The position numbers and the translations under genes were made by a program. Under the pieces are notes generated by a model that saw nothing but the letters and a program-made list of their open reading frames with translations, had not been told where the DNA came from and ran no database searches. DNA of 64,000 nucleotides, taken from NCBI RefSeq assembly GCF_019457515.1, contig NZ_CP080421.1:3534001-3598000 (forward strand). The letters run 5' to 3'. Position 1 is the stretch's first letter; every line of letters starts with the position of its first letter. The stretch comes from Shewanella mesophila (GTDB taxonomy: Bacteria > Pseudomonadota > Gammaproteobacteria > Enterobacterales > Shewanellaceae). This document shows, one piece after another, positions 56,615 through 64,000 of the stretch.

Positions 56615-56907
56615 GTAACGATTTTGAGTTAATGCGGTTGATTAGGCATCGGGTGTGGCACAACCACCGACGGCGTTAGGATGGCAATACGGCTAATCCT
56701 GTATTGAACCACGAACATAGACTGACGACAGGTGCCACGACGGATCAAGTAAGGTAGGCGCTGCTTATTGAAAAATGAGTAATCCACGGACCCAGCATGA
56801 CAACCGACGAAAGTACTTGCCTCATCGTCTGCATTAACTCAATCCCATAGGGGGTAAACTAAAATTGGCTTAAAAATTTAGGCCTATATTGTTACGTTCT
56901 GCTTGAC
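56615..56907 (+). ncRNA. Candidate bridge (seeker) RNA region of the IS1111 element
   Basis: A 290-base non-coding right end between transposase and inverted repeat. IS1111-group elements carry their guide RNA on this side. Several short inverted repeats are visible, and GGCGTTAGG at about 56672-56680 equals the attC core context GGCGTTA, the target of this copy. Location follows family knowledge; the RNA itself is not proven. Confidence 0.4.
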
Positions 56908-56924
56908 GTGGGGAGTCATACCAG

Positions 56925-56973
56925 ACGCCTCAATCAGCCGCCGAAGGCGGTCGGCTGGATTGACTTGTTACAT
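56925..56973 (-). other. attC site interrupted by the IS1111 element
   Basis: On the minus strand: ATGTAAC, AAGTCAATCCAGCCGACCGCC, TTCG loop, GGCGGCTGATTGAGGCG, then the IS. The arms CAATCCAGCCGACCGCC and GGCGGCTGATTG pair with bulges. The missing GTTATGT core is on the far side of the IS at 55355-55360. Confidence 0.75.
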
Positions 56974-57814
56974 TCTGGTTGTGCTGCTCTCTTTGATTCT
57001 GTCTCTCTTCACGTATTTTCTCCCACTCCTTCTGCTCTTTTTCTCTTTCTTTGGAGTTGTAAGTGTCAACGCAGATTCGCTTGCTTGAGCCACGAGTTAA
57101 GCTCTCAGCCCATTTTGCAATTTTCTCAATATTTTTCGATATTCTGTGTGTTGGGTCACCATCTCCAACTTCCACAACACCATCATACTCAGAAGTGTCT
57201 ATTGTCACTTCATTCTCATAGCTATGACCATTCGCATCTGCAAATGAAATTCTTACGATGAACCTTGTAGAGAATGCTGCTGTTTCACCCATTTCCCTCA
57301 TCATATCCAAGAAGCTGAACAGGAATGAACTGTAGGTCTGCTCCACACCCAAGGAAGCTATACCAGTATTTACTGCACCTAATTTTTTTATTTTGCTAAT
57401 GATTGCATTGTCCGTGGCAATCTCTCTTGTTTCTGGGTCGAGAAAGGTAAAGCTAATATTTTGAGCTATTCCTTTGCCTGTATTTTTTATTTCAAGCTCG
57501 ATGAACTGCATCGATATTTTGCTTGTTACGAAAGTAAAATCTACGGATGGCCTTATCGCATCTAAGCGAAGCTGCTCCAGCTGTTCACTTTGAGCTGCTC
57601 GTAAGTACCATGTTTCTTTTGCGAGTATAAAGGTCAATATGGCAATTGAGACTGTAGCAATCGCTGAAACCCATGATGATAAAGAATCAGCTGTGAGTGT
57701 GAAATCTGTTTGCAGAGAACCACCAAAGATCATTCCACCAATGAAAGCCAAGGGTGCAACTACAGCAAGTATTATCACTGTTAGTATCAAAGTGTTGCTT
57801 TCATTTTTTCTCAT
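56930..57814 (-). CDS. Cassette-encoded two-TM protein with charged C-terminal tail
   Basis: A 294-aa protein of unknown family. Two TM segments (about 9-31 and 46-66), then a beta-rich domain (about 85-225, IELEIKNTGKGIAQNISFTF resembling an immunoglobulin-like fold), and a strongly charged coiled-coil-like tail (KEREKEQKEWEKIREERQNQ). The last 13 residues (VTSQSSRPPSAAD) are encoded by the attC hairpin. It sits between the duplicated cassette and the IS1111 element. Function unknown. Confidence 0.6.
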   Translation of the reverse strand: MRKNESNTLILTVIILAVVAPLAFIGGMIFGGSLQTDFTLTADSLSSWVSAIATVSIAILTFILAKETWYLRAAQSEQLEQLRLDAIRPSVDFTFVTSKISMQFIELEIKNTGKGIAQNISFTFLDPETREIATDNAIISKIKKLGAVNTGIASLGVEQTYSSFLFSFLDMMREMGETAAFSTRFIVRISFADANGHSYENEVTIDTSEYDGVVEVGDGDPTHRISKNIEKIAKWAESLTRGSSKRICVDTYNSKEREKEQKEWEKIREERQNQREQHNQNVTSQSSRPPSAAD

Positions 57815-57838
57815 GTTTACTCGATATTTGACTGAAGA

Positions 57839-58172
57839 ATGTAACGGTCGTGGTTCACGAGCCGAAGGTCTCGTGTAACGGGTTGTTCTTTACTTTCGGA
57901 AAGAGGAGGTTATCGCTACTCAATCCGTGAGCTCTTATTCCATGCCCTTGGGGCTTAATTGATGCCCCCTGCGGCGTGAGGGAAGCATCGCTGCTTTACT
58001 TGAAGTCAATTGCAGGTCTCTTTGAAAGCTTCGCTTTACGAGCCTTAGCAAGTGCCTTCAAGCTATCATAAATGAGGCGTTTCTTCCATCGCGTTTGGCT
58101 CTATCTATTCCTTCGGCTAGACTTAAATATCACTTCTTTTTTGCTAAAAATCGTCTACCGCAGGTCAAGAAC
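57839..58172 (-). repeat. Integron cassette without clear gene, copy 2 (first cassette after attI)
   Basis: Near-identical copy of 53505-53839. The match begins and ends exactly at the GTT crossover bases and the flanks differ completely: minus-strand continuation is GTTACAT here and GTTATGC in copy 1. attC-like hairpin at 57839-57891. This copy is the cassette nearest the integrase remnant. Confidence 0.7.
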
Positions 58173-58445
58173 ATTTTATTAGTGCGCATGCGCGTTTACC
58201 TCGTTGGACCAGTGAAAACGCGCACAGTTAACTATCTGTATGTAATGAACTTATCAGCATTTTGCCGCTTTTCATATAAGTAATCCATCAGGAAAAACGC
58301 GCATGCGCGTTTTCCAAACCTATTATCTCAAGTAGTCAACACATAACTGATTGATAAAAATGAATTATACGGATTAGTAGGTATATAAACGCGCAAAATT
58401 ATTTCACTATTTTCCTTAATATTCGGAAATACCAAACAATACTGT
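58173..58445. promoter_or_regulatory. Candidate attI / cassette-promoter region
   Basis: No gene. It lies between the first cassette and the integrase remnant (split by ISL3). It holds a near-perfect palindrome, GGAAAAACGCGCATGCGCG plus TTTTCC at 58291-58315, and a second stem using GCGCGTTT (58189) and AAACGCGC (58215). By position it should contain attI and possibly Pc; the exact attI core before the first cassette would be the AATGTT at about 58171-58176. Confidence 0.4.
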
Positions 58446-58453
58446 ATAAATAA

Positions 58454-59766
58454 GGCTCTTCGTCGTTAATGGTGGAACCCCATATCCAACTTCCCAAAGT
58501 GAAACAGTATTGCTCGCTTAAATCGCTCTGTATTTCTATACCCCATGGCCTTTACTCTCAGCAGCCTTATTTGACTATTGATAGCTTCTGCTAGACCATT
58601 TGAAACACCAAAACGCATCGCATTAAGTATTCCCCATAATTTAGACTCAACTGTTTCAGCTACGGAAATTAAAGGCTTGATATTACTTGCCTTGATTAAA
58701 GCTATCCATTCTAGCCATCTCTGCTTAGTGCCGCGAACGCAGTTCGCCATACCATATGTCACGAGCTTGCTCTTTAAAATACCAAGCTAGCGCTGTATTC
58801 ATTAACGAAGGCACGAGTTTATTTAGTCTTTCTTTCCTATCTGCTGATAAGTTGTGCCTCTGCTTAAGCCAGAAGAAGCGTGTGCGATGAGCTTCTTGTC
58901 TCATTGAGGGAGACAGCCTGTATATTTCATCCCTTCGTATAGCATTGACGGCTTCAGTCAGTAATTTAGCAATATGGAAATGGTCAAATGCAATCCGCTT
59001 TTCAGCGTCAGGAAATGCTGCCTTTGCCGCTGAAATATAAGCAGGGCTCATGTCCATACAAATGGTTTTAGTTTGTGATTTCGTATATGAAGGCAATTGC
59101 GCAAAACAAGCGTTAAAACTGGCTTTAGAGCGACCGTCTGAGACGGCTAACACTTGGCCTTGAGAGTTGGAAAGCACAGTGACGTAATCATGCCCTTTTT
59201 TAATCGCTGTTTCATCAATCAGCAACGACTCTGTCGAACAAGCGGTTCGATGCGCTAACCCTCTAGAGACGGCTCTCTCCATTATTCGGTCAATGGCTCC
59301 CCAGCTTAGTTTAAAAAATTTACTGACCGCATTTAGCGTACTCATTGCTAACATCGCCAACACTCTCATTTCCAGTAATTCAGTGTAGCGACTGCTTTCA
59401 TGCGCCCAAGGAACTTGGAGTGTCTGATAGCCATGGTTAGGACAATGAATACGAGGCACATTTGAGTGGATTATCGTTTCAAATTGGCAAGTATCTAGAT
59501 GACGCCAAGTTCGAGGGCGTGAGTCATAATGACGAGCTAAACCCTGACAGACAGGGCAAACTGAATCACCACTATGTACATAGTCCACAACGACGATAAT
59601 ACGTTGATGCTCTTCATCAAGTTGAACTTTAGAAACTAACCATGGAGCCTTTAGGCCTAATACTTTCTGGTATAAAAGGGTTTCGCTCATGACTATCGGG
59701 AATATGAAATTGTACGAAGAAGTTTATCTTAAAAGCTACGTTTACCACCACTTTCGACGAAGAGCC
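58454..59766 (-). mobile_element. ISL3-family insertion sequence with 8-bp target duplication
   Basis: 1313 bp. Terminal inverted repeats GGCTCTTCGTCGTTAATGG (left) and the matching right end CCACCACTTTCGACGAAGAGCC differ at a few positions. The target ATAAATAA is duplicated at 58446-58453 and 59767-59774, the 8-bp length typical of ISL3. It splits the region between the integrase remnant and the first cassette. Confidence 0.92.
58466..59690 (-). pseudogene. ISL3-family transposase, frameshifted
   Basis: Two frames make up one transposase. 59690-58725 encodes 321 residues with the N-terminal zinc ribbon (CPVC with CPNHGY) and the DDE domain (LLIDETAIKKGHDYVT, TICMDMSPAYISAA, FDHFHIAKL). 58762-58466 encodes the C-terminal 98 residues (FGVSNGLAEAINSQIRLLR). 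The frames cross near 58732, at the run CGTTCGCGGCACTAAG on the minus strand; one indel would restore about 410 aa. Probably inactive unless it is a sequencing error or programmed shift. Confidence 0.85.
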
Positions 59767-59798
59767 ATAAATAAACAGCACCTTAGGGTGAGGTAATC

Positions 59799-59870
59799 AT
59801 GAGTCTAAAAAGCCCATTTCTAATCGGTGTTCAAGAAACAATGCGTATGCGTGGTTACAGTATTAGGAAT
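59799..59870 (+). pseudogene. Integron integrase (intI) remnant, N-terminal stub
   Basis: ATG at 59799 with a GTGAGG ribosome site seven bases upstream. Residues 1-23 read MSLKSPFL, then QETMRMRGYSIR, matching the conserved N-terminus of Vibrio/Shewanella IntIA-type integrases (KSPFL...IR-x-x-MR-x-RGYS-x-R/K-T-E). After about residue 24 the match ends where the hairpin repeat begins; the frame runs on to a TAG at 59973 with unrelated residues. Orientation (away from the cassettes) is the correct one for intI. The rest of the gene, including the catalytic Arg and Tyr, is absent from the window. Confidence 0.65.
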
Positions 59871-59872
59871 AG

Positions 59873-60203
59873 TCGGGTCAGAGTAAACTTTTACTTACTT
59901 GCTGCAAATGCCGGTTGTGGCTACAACAGATCCCCATCGAAGTTGCCGAAATGCGTAGATGAAAATGCCGTATAGCCATCATGGACGATGGCTAAGACTC
60001 GGGGGGACAGGAGTCCCATCCGAGTCGTTAGGCGATTTTTATTGAAGCATGAGGAGCAACAACTTCGTCGGGGGCGCTGGGGGATTTCCAAAAGGGGAAC
60101 AAGCGCTTTTCCCCTTTTGGTCGGGTGTGGGTTGAAAACCCACGACCTTAATCCAAACGAAGTTTGGAAAAGCAGACCTCGGTCGCAAGACCGCACTCCC
60201 TAA
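59873..60203. repeat. Hairpin-rich repeat, right flank of the integron block
   Basis: Inverted relative of 52143-52610. Starts with GGGTCAGAGT right after the intI stub and ends five bases before the stop of the Bax-like gene. Contains stems such as AAAAGGGG/CCCCTTTT (60090-60120) and CCCACGAC/GTCGGGTGTGGG-like pairs. No coding sequence. Confidence 0.6.
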
Positions 60204-60208
60204 AACCT

Positions 60209-61333
60209 TTAATCATTCCCAGAAATCAGATGTAACGGCGCATCATCGCTAAGATAAGCTTCATCGACTTGATCGAGCTTGTTATAACGTATCATCTCGC
60301 GGATACCATCGATATACGCCAGCCCTCGCTCAGAATACTTATCTAAAGTGCCAGCAAGCTCCAGCCCGGTAATGGGCTGATCATCGGCACGCAGGGTAGC
60401 TCGCAGAGCACGTAACTTCTTATAGGCATTATTGGTATTTAGGTTAAGCAGATAACCTTCGACCGAATGCAGCGGCGTGTCGAAACGCGCTAATCCATAA
60501 TTACCAAGCTCTTTGCGCTGCTGATTAGGGGTCATGCCATTACCGCTAAAATCCCATTGACCAAAAAAAGCGTTACCCTCAACCGTAAATCGAGAGGTTG
60601 CCCAGCCGCTCTCCTCTGCGGCCTGAGCTAAGACCAATGACGGCGGCATAATATCCACTTGTTCAAGCAGTTGCTTACGCTGCTCTTCAGTCAAGGCAGT
60701 GACAGCCTCGCCTCGACTCAGAAGTCGATACTTTACCGCCATATCGATCAAACTAGGATCATCTAACTCAGCCTCGGCAATAAGTTGACGGTCAAGCAGA
60801 ATGTTTTCATTGGCGACTAGGATCAGTGGCGCCATCAAGCGGAAAAATATCATTTTCTTCTGTTGAACAGGAATGGTCGATGAGGCTTGTTGCCAGCTTT
60901 TACTTACAGCGTTAAAAGTTAATCTAGGAACCTCGCGATTGCCCTGCTGCCAACTTTCGGTGGTGTAATTAAGCTTATCAAATAGCGCCGATAACTCGTC
61001 CAAGGAACTTAGTTTAATATCTTTGGGCGCTTTTTCGGGACGATGTTGTGACACTGTTTTAAAGCTGGTCTGTGTCTTATCAGACCCAGGTGCGGTGGCT
61101 AACTCACTGGCATTAGACACCGGCATCTCCATCCCTGCCGAAGCGAGTGCCTCTTCCATTAACGCTTGCTCTGTATCACTACGCTGCTTTGTGAGATAGA
61201 AGATGAGTAATAAAATCGCAAGAGTGACAACAATGAATAGGCCGATATTCTTTTTAGTTACTTTTTTTACATCGCCATCGCCATCGCCATCGTTCGACTT
61301 TGTGTCATTTTGTGGCATAGGGTCGTCCCACAT
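60209..61333 (-). CDS. Bax-like glucosaminidase-domain protein
   Basis: A 374-aa protein with an acidic leader (NDGDGDGDVKK, encoded by a GATGGC-type triplet repeat), one TM (about 31-45, GLFIVVTLAILLLIFYL) and a C-terminal glucosaminidase (GH73-like) domain: LAQAAEESGWATSRF with the probable catalytic Glu, NAFFGQWDFSG, and HSVEGYLLNLNTNNAYKKLR. Similar to E. coli Bax, which trims peptidoglycan-like substrates; activity unproven. A shorter start at 61318 (Met6) is possible, with GGGACG upstream. Its 3' end abuts the repeat. Confidence 0.82.
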   Translation of the reverse strand: MWDDPMPQNDTKSNDGDGDGDVKKVTKKNIGLFIVVTLAILLLIFYLTKQRSDTEQALMEEALASAGMEMPVSNASELATAPGSDKTQTSFKTVSQHRPEKAPKDIKLSSLDELSALFDKLNYTTESWQQGNREVPRLTFNAVSKSWQQASSTIPVQQKKMIFFRLMAPLILVANENILLDRQLIAEAELDDPSLIDMAVKYRLLSRGEAVTALTEEQRKQLLEQVDIMPPSLVLAQAAEESGWATSRFTVEGNAFFGQWDFSGNGMTPNQQRKELGNYGLARFDTPLHSVEGYLLNLNTNNAYKKLRALRATLRADDQPITGLELAGTLDKYSERGLAYIDGIREMIRYNKLDQVDEAYLSDDAPLHLISGND

Positions 61334-61455
61334 TTCAAGTATTTACCTTACTCTAGCCGTTTGTTGACCTCGAGTCAGCAGTGATTATTCGCTTATGAAC
61401 ATTCGCTCAACGATAGTAGCGATTTAAACCAAGTGTTTTAGAGCAAACGGTTTAG

Positions 61456-62631
61456 CTAAACCTCTGATAGCAAATTATCGATACAATGCACCACCCGCAT
61501 ACTGGCATCTTCCATCTCAGACAGTTGATTGACCGCCAAAGAAAGATCGCCTCGATTACGGGCCTCTAATGCAAGTTTACCCGCATCATGAACGGCCTTA
61601 TGAGGTGCATCTATTGCTTTAAAATTATGTAGATGTTGATAGTGAGTACTGCCATAGCCAGTAAAATACCACTGCCCAAGGCGACACTCAGTATGGGAGT
61701 TAACCTCCTGACTATGATCTGGCTTTTCGATGAGGCGATAGATATTACTCTTCCAAACGGCGTGGTCGAGTTTAGTGGTATTTAAAAATGAAGTGGTCGC
61801 GGCAGTATGAATAACCTGTTGCATCTTTTGTGAACGTTGAAGTACATCTTCAACCACCTGACCTATCTGTGTCGATGAAGCGGAAACATCGGCGGCACTG
61901 GTTTGATTATCTAACACTATCTCTTTGATCTGCGTCGCTTGCGATACGATTTGTTTAACCAGATTTTCAATTTGGCTGCTAGCCTCATGTGCCTTACTGG
62001 CAAGTTGGCGAACTTCATCGGCAACAACGGCAAAACCTCGGCCCGCTTCCCCTGCTCGCGCAGCTTCGATAGCAGCATTTAGCGCAAGTAAGTTAGTTTG
62101 ATCGGAAATCCCCTGAATCGCTGCCACAAATTGATTAATCGATGAAGTACTTTCATCTAAACGCGTTACCGCATTCATGTTCTTTTCGGCTTGAGCATTA
62201 ATCTCTGTTGCTCGTTTTCCTAGGCTAACGATGGCACCACGGGTTTGGTCAAAAATCTTATCAAGTTCAGATAGCTCTGCTTTTTCGGCCACTAATAACT
62301 CAGCACTTCGGCCAAGAGCATCACGAACAGCGTTGAGCATATTCCCACCTTGATTTTGGCAAGCGATCACTGCCGTAAGGTGATCGGAGGCCTGTCGTGA
62401 ACTTTGTTGCATGGTCTCATTTTCACGAATAATCGCCCGCAATTCTTCAACTTCAGCCTGATGTGCCGCTTTGAGTCGATTAATTTCCTGCTCGAGTAAT
62501 TGATTTTTCGCATTAGCTTGAGAACTAAACCACATAGAGACCTCTAAAATACCTAAACACAAAGTTAATAAGGCGATAAAATCAATCTTACTCAACTTAA
62601 CTATAAGTAATAAAAGATAAAAAACGACCAA
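61456..62631 (-). CDS. Methyl-accepting chemotaxis protein with C-terminal CZB domain
   Basis: Chemoreceptor of up to 391 aa. A single N-terminal TM (about 17-35), a long coiled coil, the signaling tip ([20 protein letters not shown] followed by [10 protein letters not shown]), and a CZB zinc-binding domain with the [11 protein letters not shown] motif and later conserved His residues. CZB domains sense zinc or hypochlorous acid. There is no large periplasmic ligand domain, so cytoplasmic sensing is likely. The start is uncertain: the only codons are TTG at 62631, TTG at 62595, or ATG at 62535, and the last would cut the TM. Confidence 0.88.
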   Translation of the reverse strand: MVVFYLLLLIVKLSKIDFIALLTLCLGILEVSMWFSSQANAKNQLLEQEINRLKAAHQAEVEELRAIIRENETMQQSSRQASDHLTAVIACQNQGGNMLNAVRDALGRSAELLVAEKAELSELDKIFDQTRGAIVSLGKRATEINAQAEKNMNAVTRLDESTSSINQFVAAIQGISDQTNLLALNAAIEAARAGEAGRGFAVVADEVRQLASKAHEASSQIENLVKQIVSQATQIKEIVLDNQTSAADVSASSTQIGQVVEDVLQRSQKMQQVIHTAATTSFLNTTKLDHAVWKSNIYRLIEKPDHSQEVNSHTECRLGQWYFTGYGSTHYQHLHNFKAIDAPHKAVHDAGKLALEARNRGDLSLAVNQLSEMEDASMRVVHCIDNLLSEV

Positions 62632-62855
62632 CGCATTATAGGTGAAAGTGTGATCGAAGTCCTACTTTTTACAGGGCTATTTTATCCACCTTTAGTCTAA
62701 CGAGCAGACACGGTTAACCATCAAGAATCATGGATTAAACCTAAGCCATTGCAATACTTCATCGACAAAATAAAAATCAACAGCTTCCCTTGGGTCAAAA
62801 TATCGAAGTACAATATCCGACATAAGAAACGCGAACAGATCATAGGGATAGCGTG

Positions 62856-64000
62856 ATGCCGTTAATGGATGACGTCGAAAAGCTAAAAGCGGAACTTGCC
62901 GCTCTCAAATCACAACAATCATCGAGCCAGGCTGCGTTAAATAAACAACTCGCCCTATTCACACTTAAGCTAGAGCAACTGAATCAACAGGTCGCGTCAC
63001 AGGCAGACGCTACTCAGGAAGCGGAACAAACAGCCGCCGTAAGCTCTACAGGATTAACAGATGCCCCTAGCGATGGAGCATCTAACATCGGCAGCACGTC
63101 TGAATATGGAAGCCAATATCGCGACGATGTTTGGCAATCTGTGGCGGCAAATCGCAAGGCTCAGCGACCAGAGCCAGCCCCAACACGACCGTCGCCAGCA
63201 GAAACTAAAACAGCCTCAAATCATCCTGTAAAACCTTCATTTATCAGCACGTTAAGCGAGCAGTTTAGTACTTCTTTTTACCAATTAACCGATTCTTTAG
63301 GTCAACTCATATTACTGTTACTCGGCCCATTTGCTGGTTTAGGCGAGCAAGCAAAAACCTTTTATCGACACTATCAAGCGAAAGGCATTGGGCCTGTATT
63401 TCTAATGACACTTGCAGGCATCATCACCTTTACCTTAGGTTTTGGTTACCTACTGCAATACTCAATCAATCATTGGTTCTCAGAGTTTGGAAAGGCGCTG
63501 TTGGGGTTCGCCACGGCCAACACCATTATTGCTGGTGGCGTATTCATTCGTCAAAAACGCTCCAGAATGAAAGACTTTGGGTCAGGTATCGTCGGACTCG
63601 GATTAATTCTTAACTATTTATCGATCTTTTTCCTCGGCCCCTATTTCGACATCATTCCCCAAAGCGCTAGCTTTGCGCTACTACTGATAAATACCCTGTT
63701 TGGCTATGGCCTCTCATTTAAGCTGGACACTAAAGTGATCGCAATTGTGGCACTGCTTGGTGGTTCTCTAGCCCCGTTAATGCTGCTCGACGGTGGTTAT
63801 GTGCCACTGTTATATTTCCCCTATTTACTACTTATTGGCATTTGCTCTCTGGCTCAAAGCCGCAAACTCGCTTGGCCAATACTGATCGAAATAACCGCAG
63901 TGCTACACATCGGCTGTATCCAAATATTAAGCTATTTCTTGGCCTTGCCATTTAATGAGCTTAACGGGTTAACTGGCCTGGCATTATTGGCCATCAATGG
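62856..64000 (+). CDS. DUF2339 membrane protein (3' end outside window)
   Basis: Open from ATG 62856 to the window edge (381 codons). AGGGATA lies 11 bases upstream. Residues 1-40 form a coiled coil (DVEKLKAELAALKSQ), followed by a Pro/Ala-rich linker to about 145, then a series of TM segments (GPVFLMTLAGIITFTLGFGY, ALLGFATANTIIAGGVF, IVGLGLILNYLSIFFLGPYF and more). This layout is typical of DUF2339 proteins, often of 800 aa or more with over 20 TM helices. Function unknown. Confidence 0.85.
   Translation, partial: MPLMDDVEKLKAELAALKSQQSSSQAALNKQLALFTLKLEQLNQQVASQADATQEAEQTAAVSSTGLTDAPSDGASNIGSTSEYGSQYRDDVWQSVAANRKAQRPEPAPTRPSPAETKTASNHPVKPSFISTLSEQFSTSFYQLTDSLGQLILLLLGPFAGLGEQAKTFYRHYQAKGIGPVFLMTLAGIITFTLGFGYLLQYSINHWFSEFGKALLGFATANTIIAGGVFIRQKRSRMKDFGSGIVGLGLILNYLSIFFLGPYFDIIPQSASFALLLINTLFGYGLSFKLDTKVIAIVALLGGSLAPLMLLDGGYVPLLYFPYLLLIGICSLAQSRKLAWPILIEITAVLHIGCIQILSYFLALPFNELNGLTGLALLAIN

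Larger units (their letters stand above)
55361..56924 (+). mobile_element. IS1111-group insertion sequence inserted in an attC core
   Basis: About 1.56 kb. Perfect 12-bp subterminal inverted repeats ATGACTCCCCAC (55361-55372) and GTGGGGAGTCAT (56908-56919). No target duplication. Removing the element joins ACATA to ACGCCTC and restores a complete attC core (ACATAAC, minus strand GTTATGT). Long non-coding right end, as in the IS1111 group. Members of that group are known to target attC sites. Confidence 0.85.

Noticed and set aside
53505..58172. Direct repeats considered as a CRISPR array or as a composite transposon
   Set aside because: Only two long copies, no short regular spacers, and no transposase inside the repeat; the GTT boundaries fit cassette duplication.
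58095..58283. 62-codon plus-strand frame across the end of the duplicated cassette
   Set aside because: Runs against cassette direction and crosses the recombination point; copy 1 does not preserve it.
59921..60196. 91-codon frame in the right flanking repeat
   Set aside because: Same reason: repeat DNA with accidental open frame.

Overview
This window reads as chromosome of a marine gammaproteobacterium, most likely Shewanella. The evidence is a D-lactate dehydrogenase of the Dld-II type next to an LldP permease, a CoA-disulfide-reductase/rhodanese persulfide reductase like the one studied in Shewanella loihica, and the gene pairs DksA-GluQ, PcnB-FolK and PanB-PanC. No rRNA, tRNA or CRISPR array was seen. 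The genus is an inference from gene content, not from a marker gene.

Layout. 1-4.5 kb: GNAT protein cut by the window edge, Tas oxidoreductase, CsdA/CsdE sulfur transfer pair, PAP2 phosphatase. 4.5-9.2 kb (minus): diguanylate cyclase, FKBP, and a sulfur operon (persulfide reductase plus two YeeE-type channel halves). 9.5-18.5 kb: pyrC, then a minus-strand efflux block (adaptor, small membrane protein, ABC ATPase, two MacB-type permeases) followed by its own sigma-54 response regulator and kinase. Upstream of the adaptor lies a -24/-12 promoter with four helically phased TGTCC-type sites. 18.7-19.7 kb: a frameshifted mini-lipoprotein and two MITE-like elements. 20.5-23.4 kb: Fur box, porin, flavinylated FMN-binding protein and PepSY protein, a likely iron or extracytoplasmic electron-transfer set. 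23.6-41 kb: housekeeping genes including mrcB, hrpB, thpR, pepB, sfsA, dksA, gluQ, pcnB (apparent AUU start), folK and panBC. 41-46.4 kb: lactate uptake and oxidation under CRP/FNR-like sites. 46.6-52.1 kb: DUF4124 protein, a small protein, yadGH, hpt, ubiX and mpl.

The notable region is 52.1-60.2 kb, between mpl and a Bax-like gene: a decayed chromosomal integron. At its right end a 23-24-codon stub of an integron-integrase start (plus strand) is cut off by a hairpin-rich repeat. To its left are a candidate attI region split by an ISL3-family element with an 8-bp target duplication, then gene cassettes all transcribed leftward, each ending in an attC-like site. One cassette is present twice, about 97% identical by eye, with ends at the GTT crossover points. 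An IS1111-group element sits exactly in one attC core. Two cassette genes read into their attC, so their C-termini are encoded by the recombination site. Cassette cargo is a two-gene membrane pair, a 463-aa protein with a degenerate BglII-endonuclease-like segment, and a two-TM protein with a charged tail. Inverted copies of a hairpin-rich repeat flank the whole block.

60.2-64 kb: Bax-like glucosaminidase, a chemoreceptor with a CZB zinc domain, and the start of a DUF2339 membrane protein that runs off the window.
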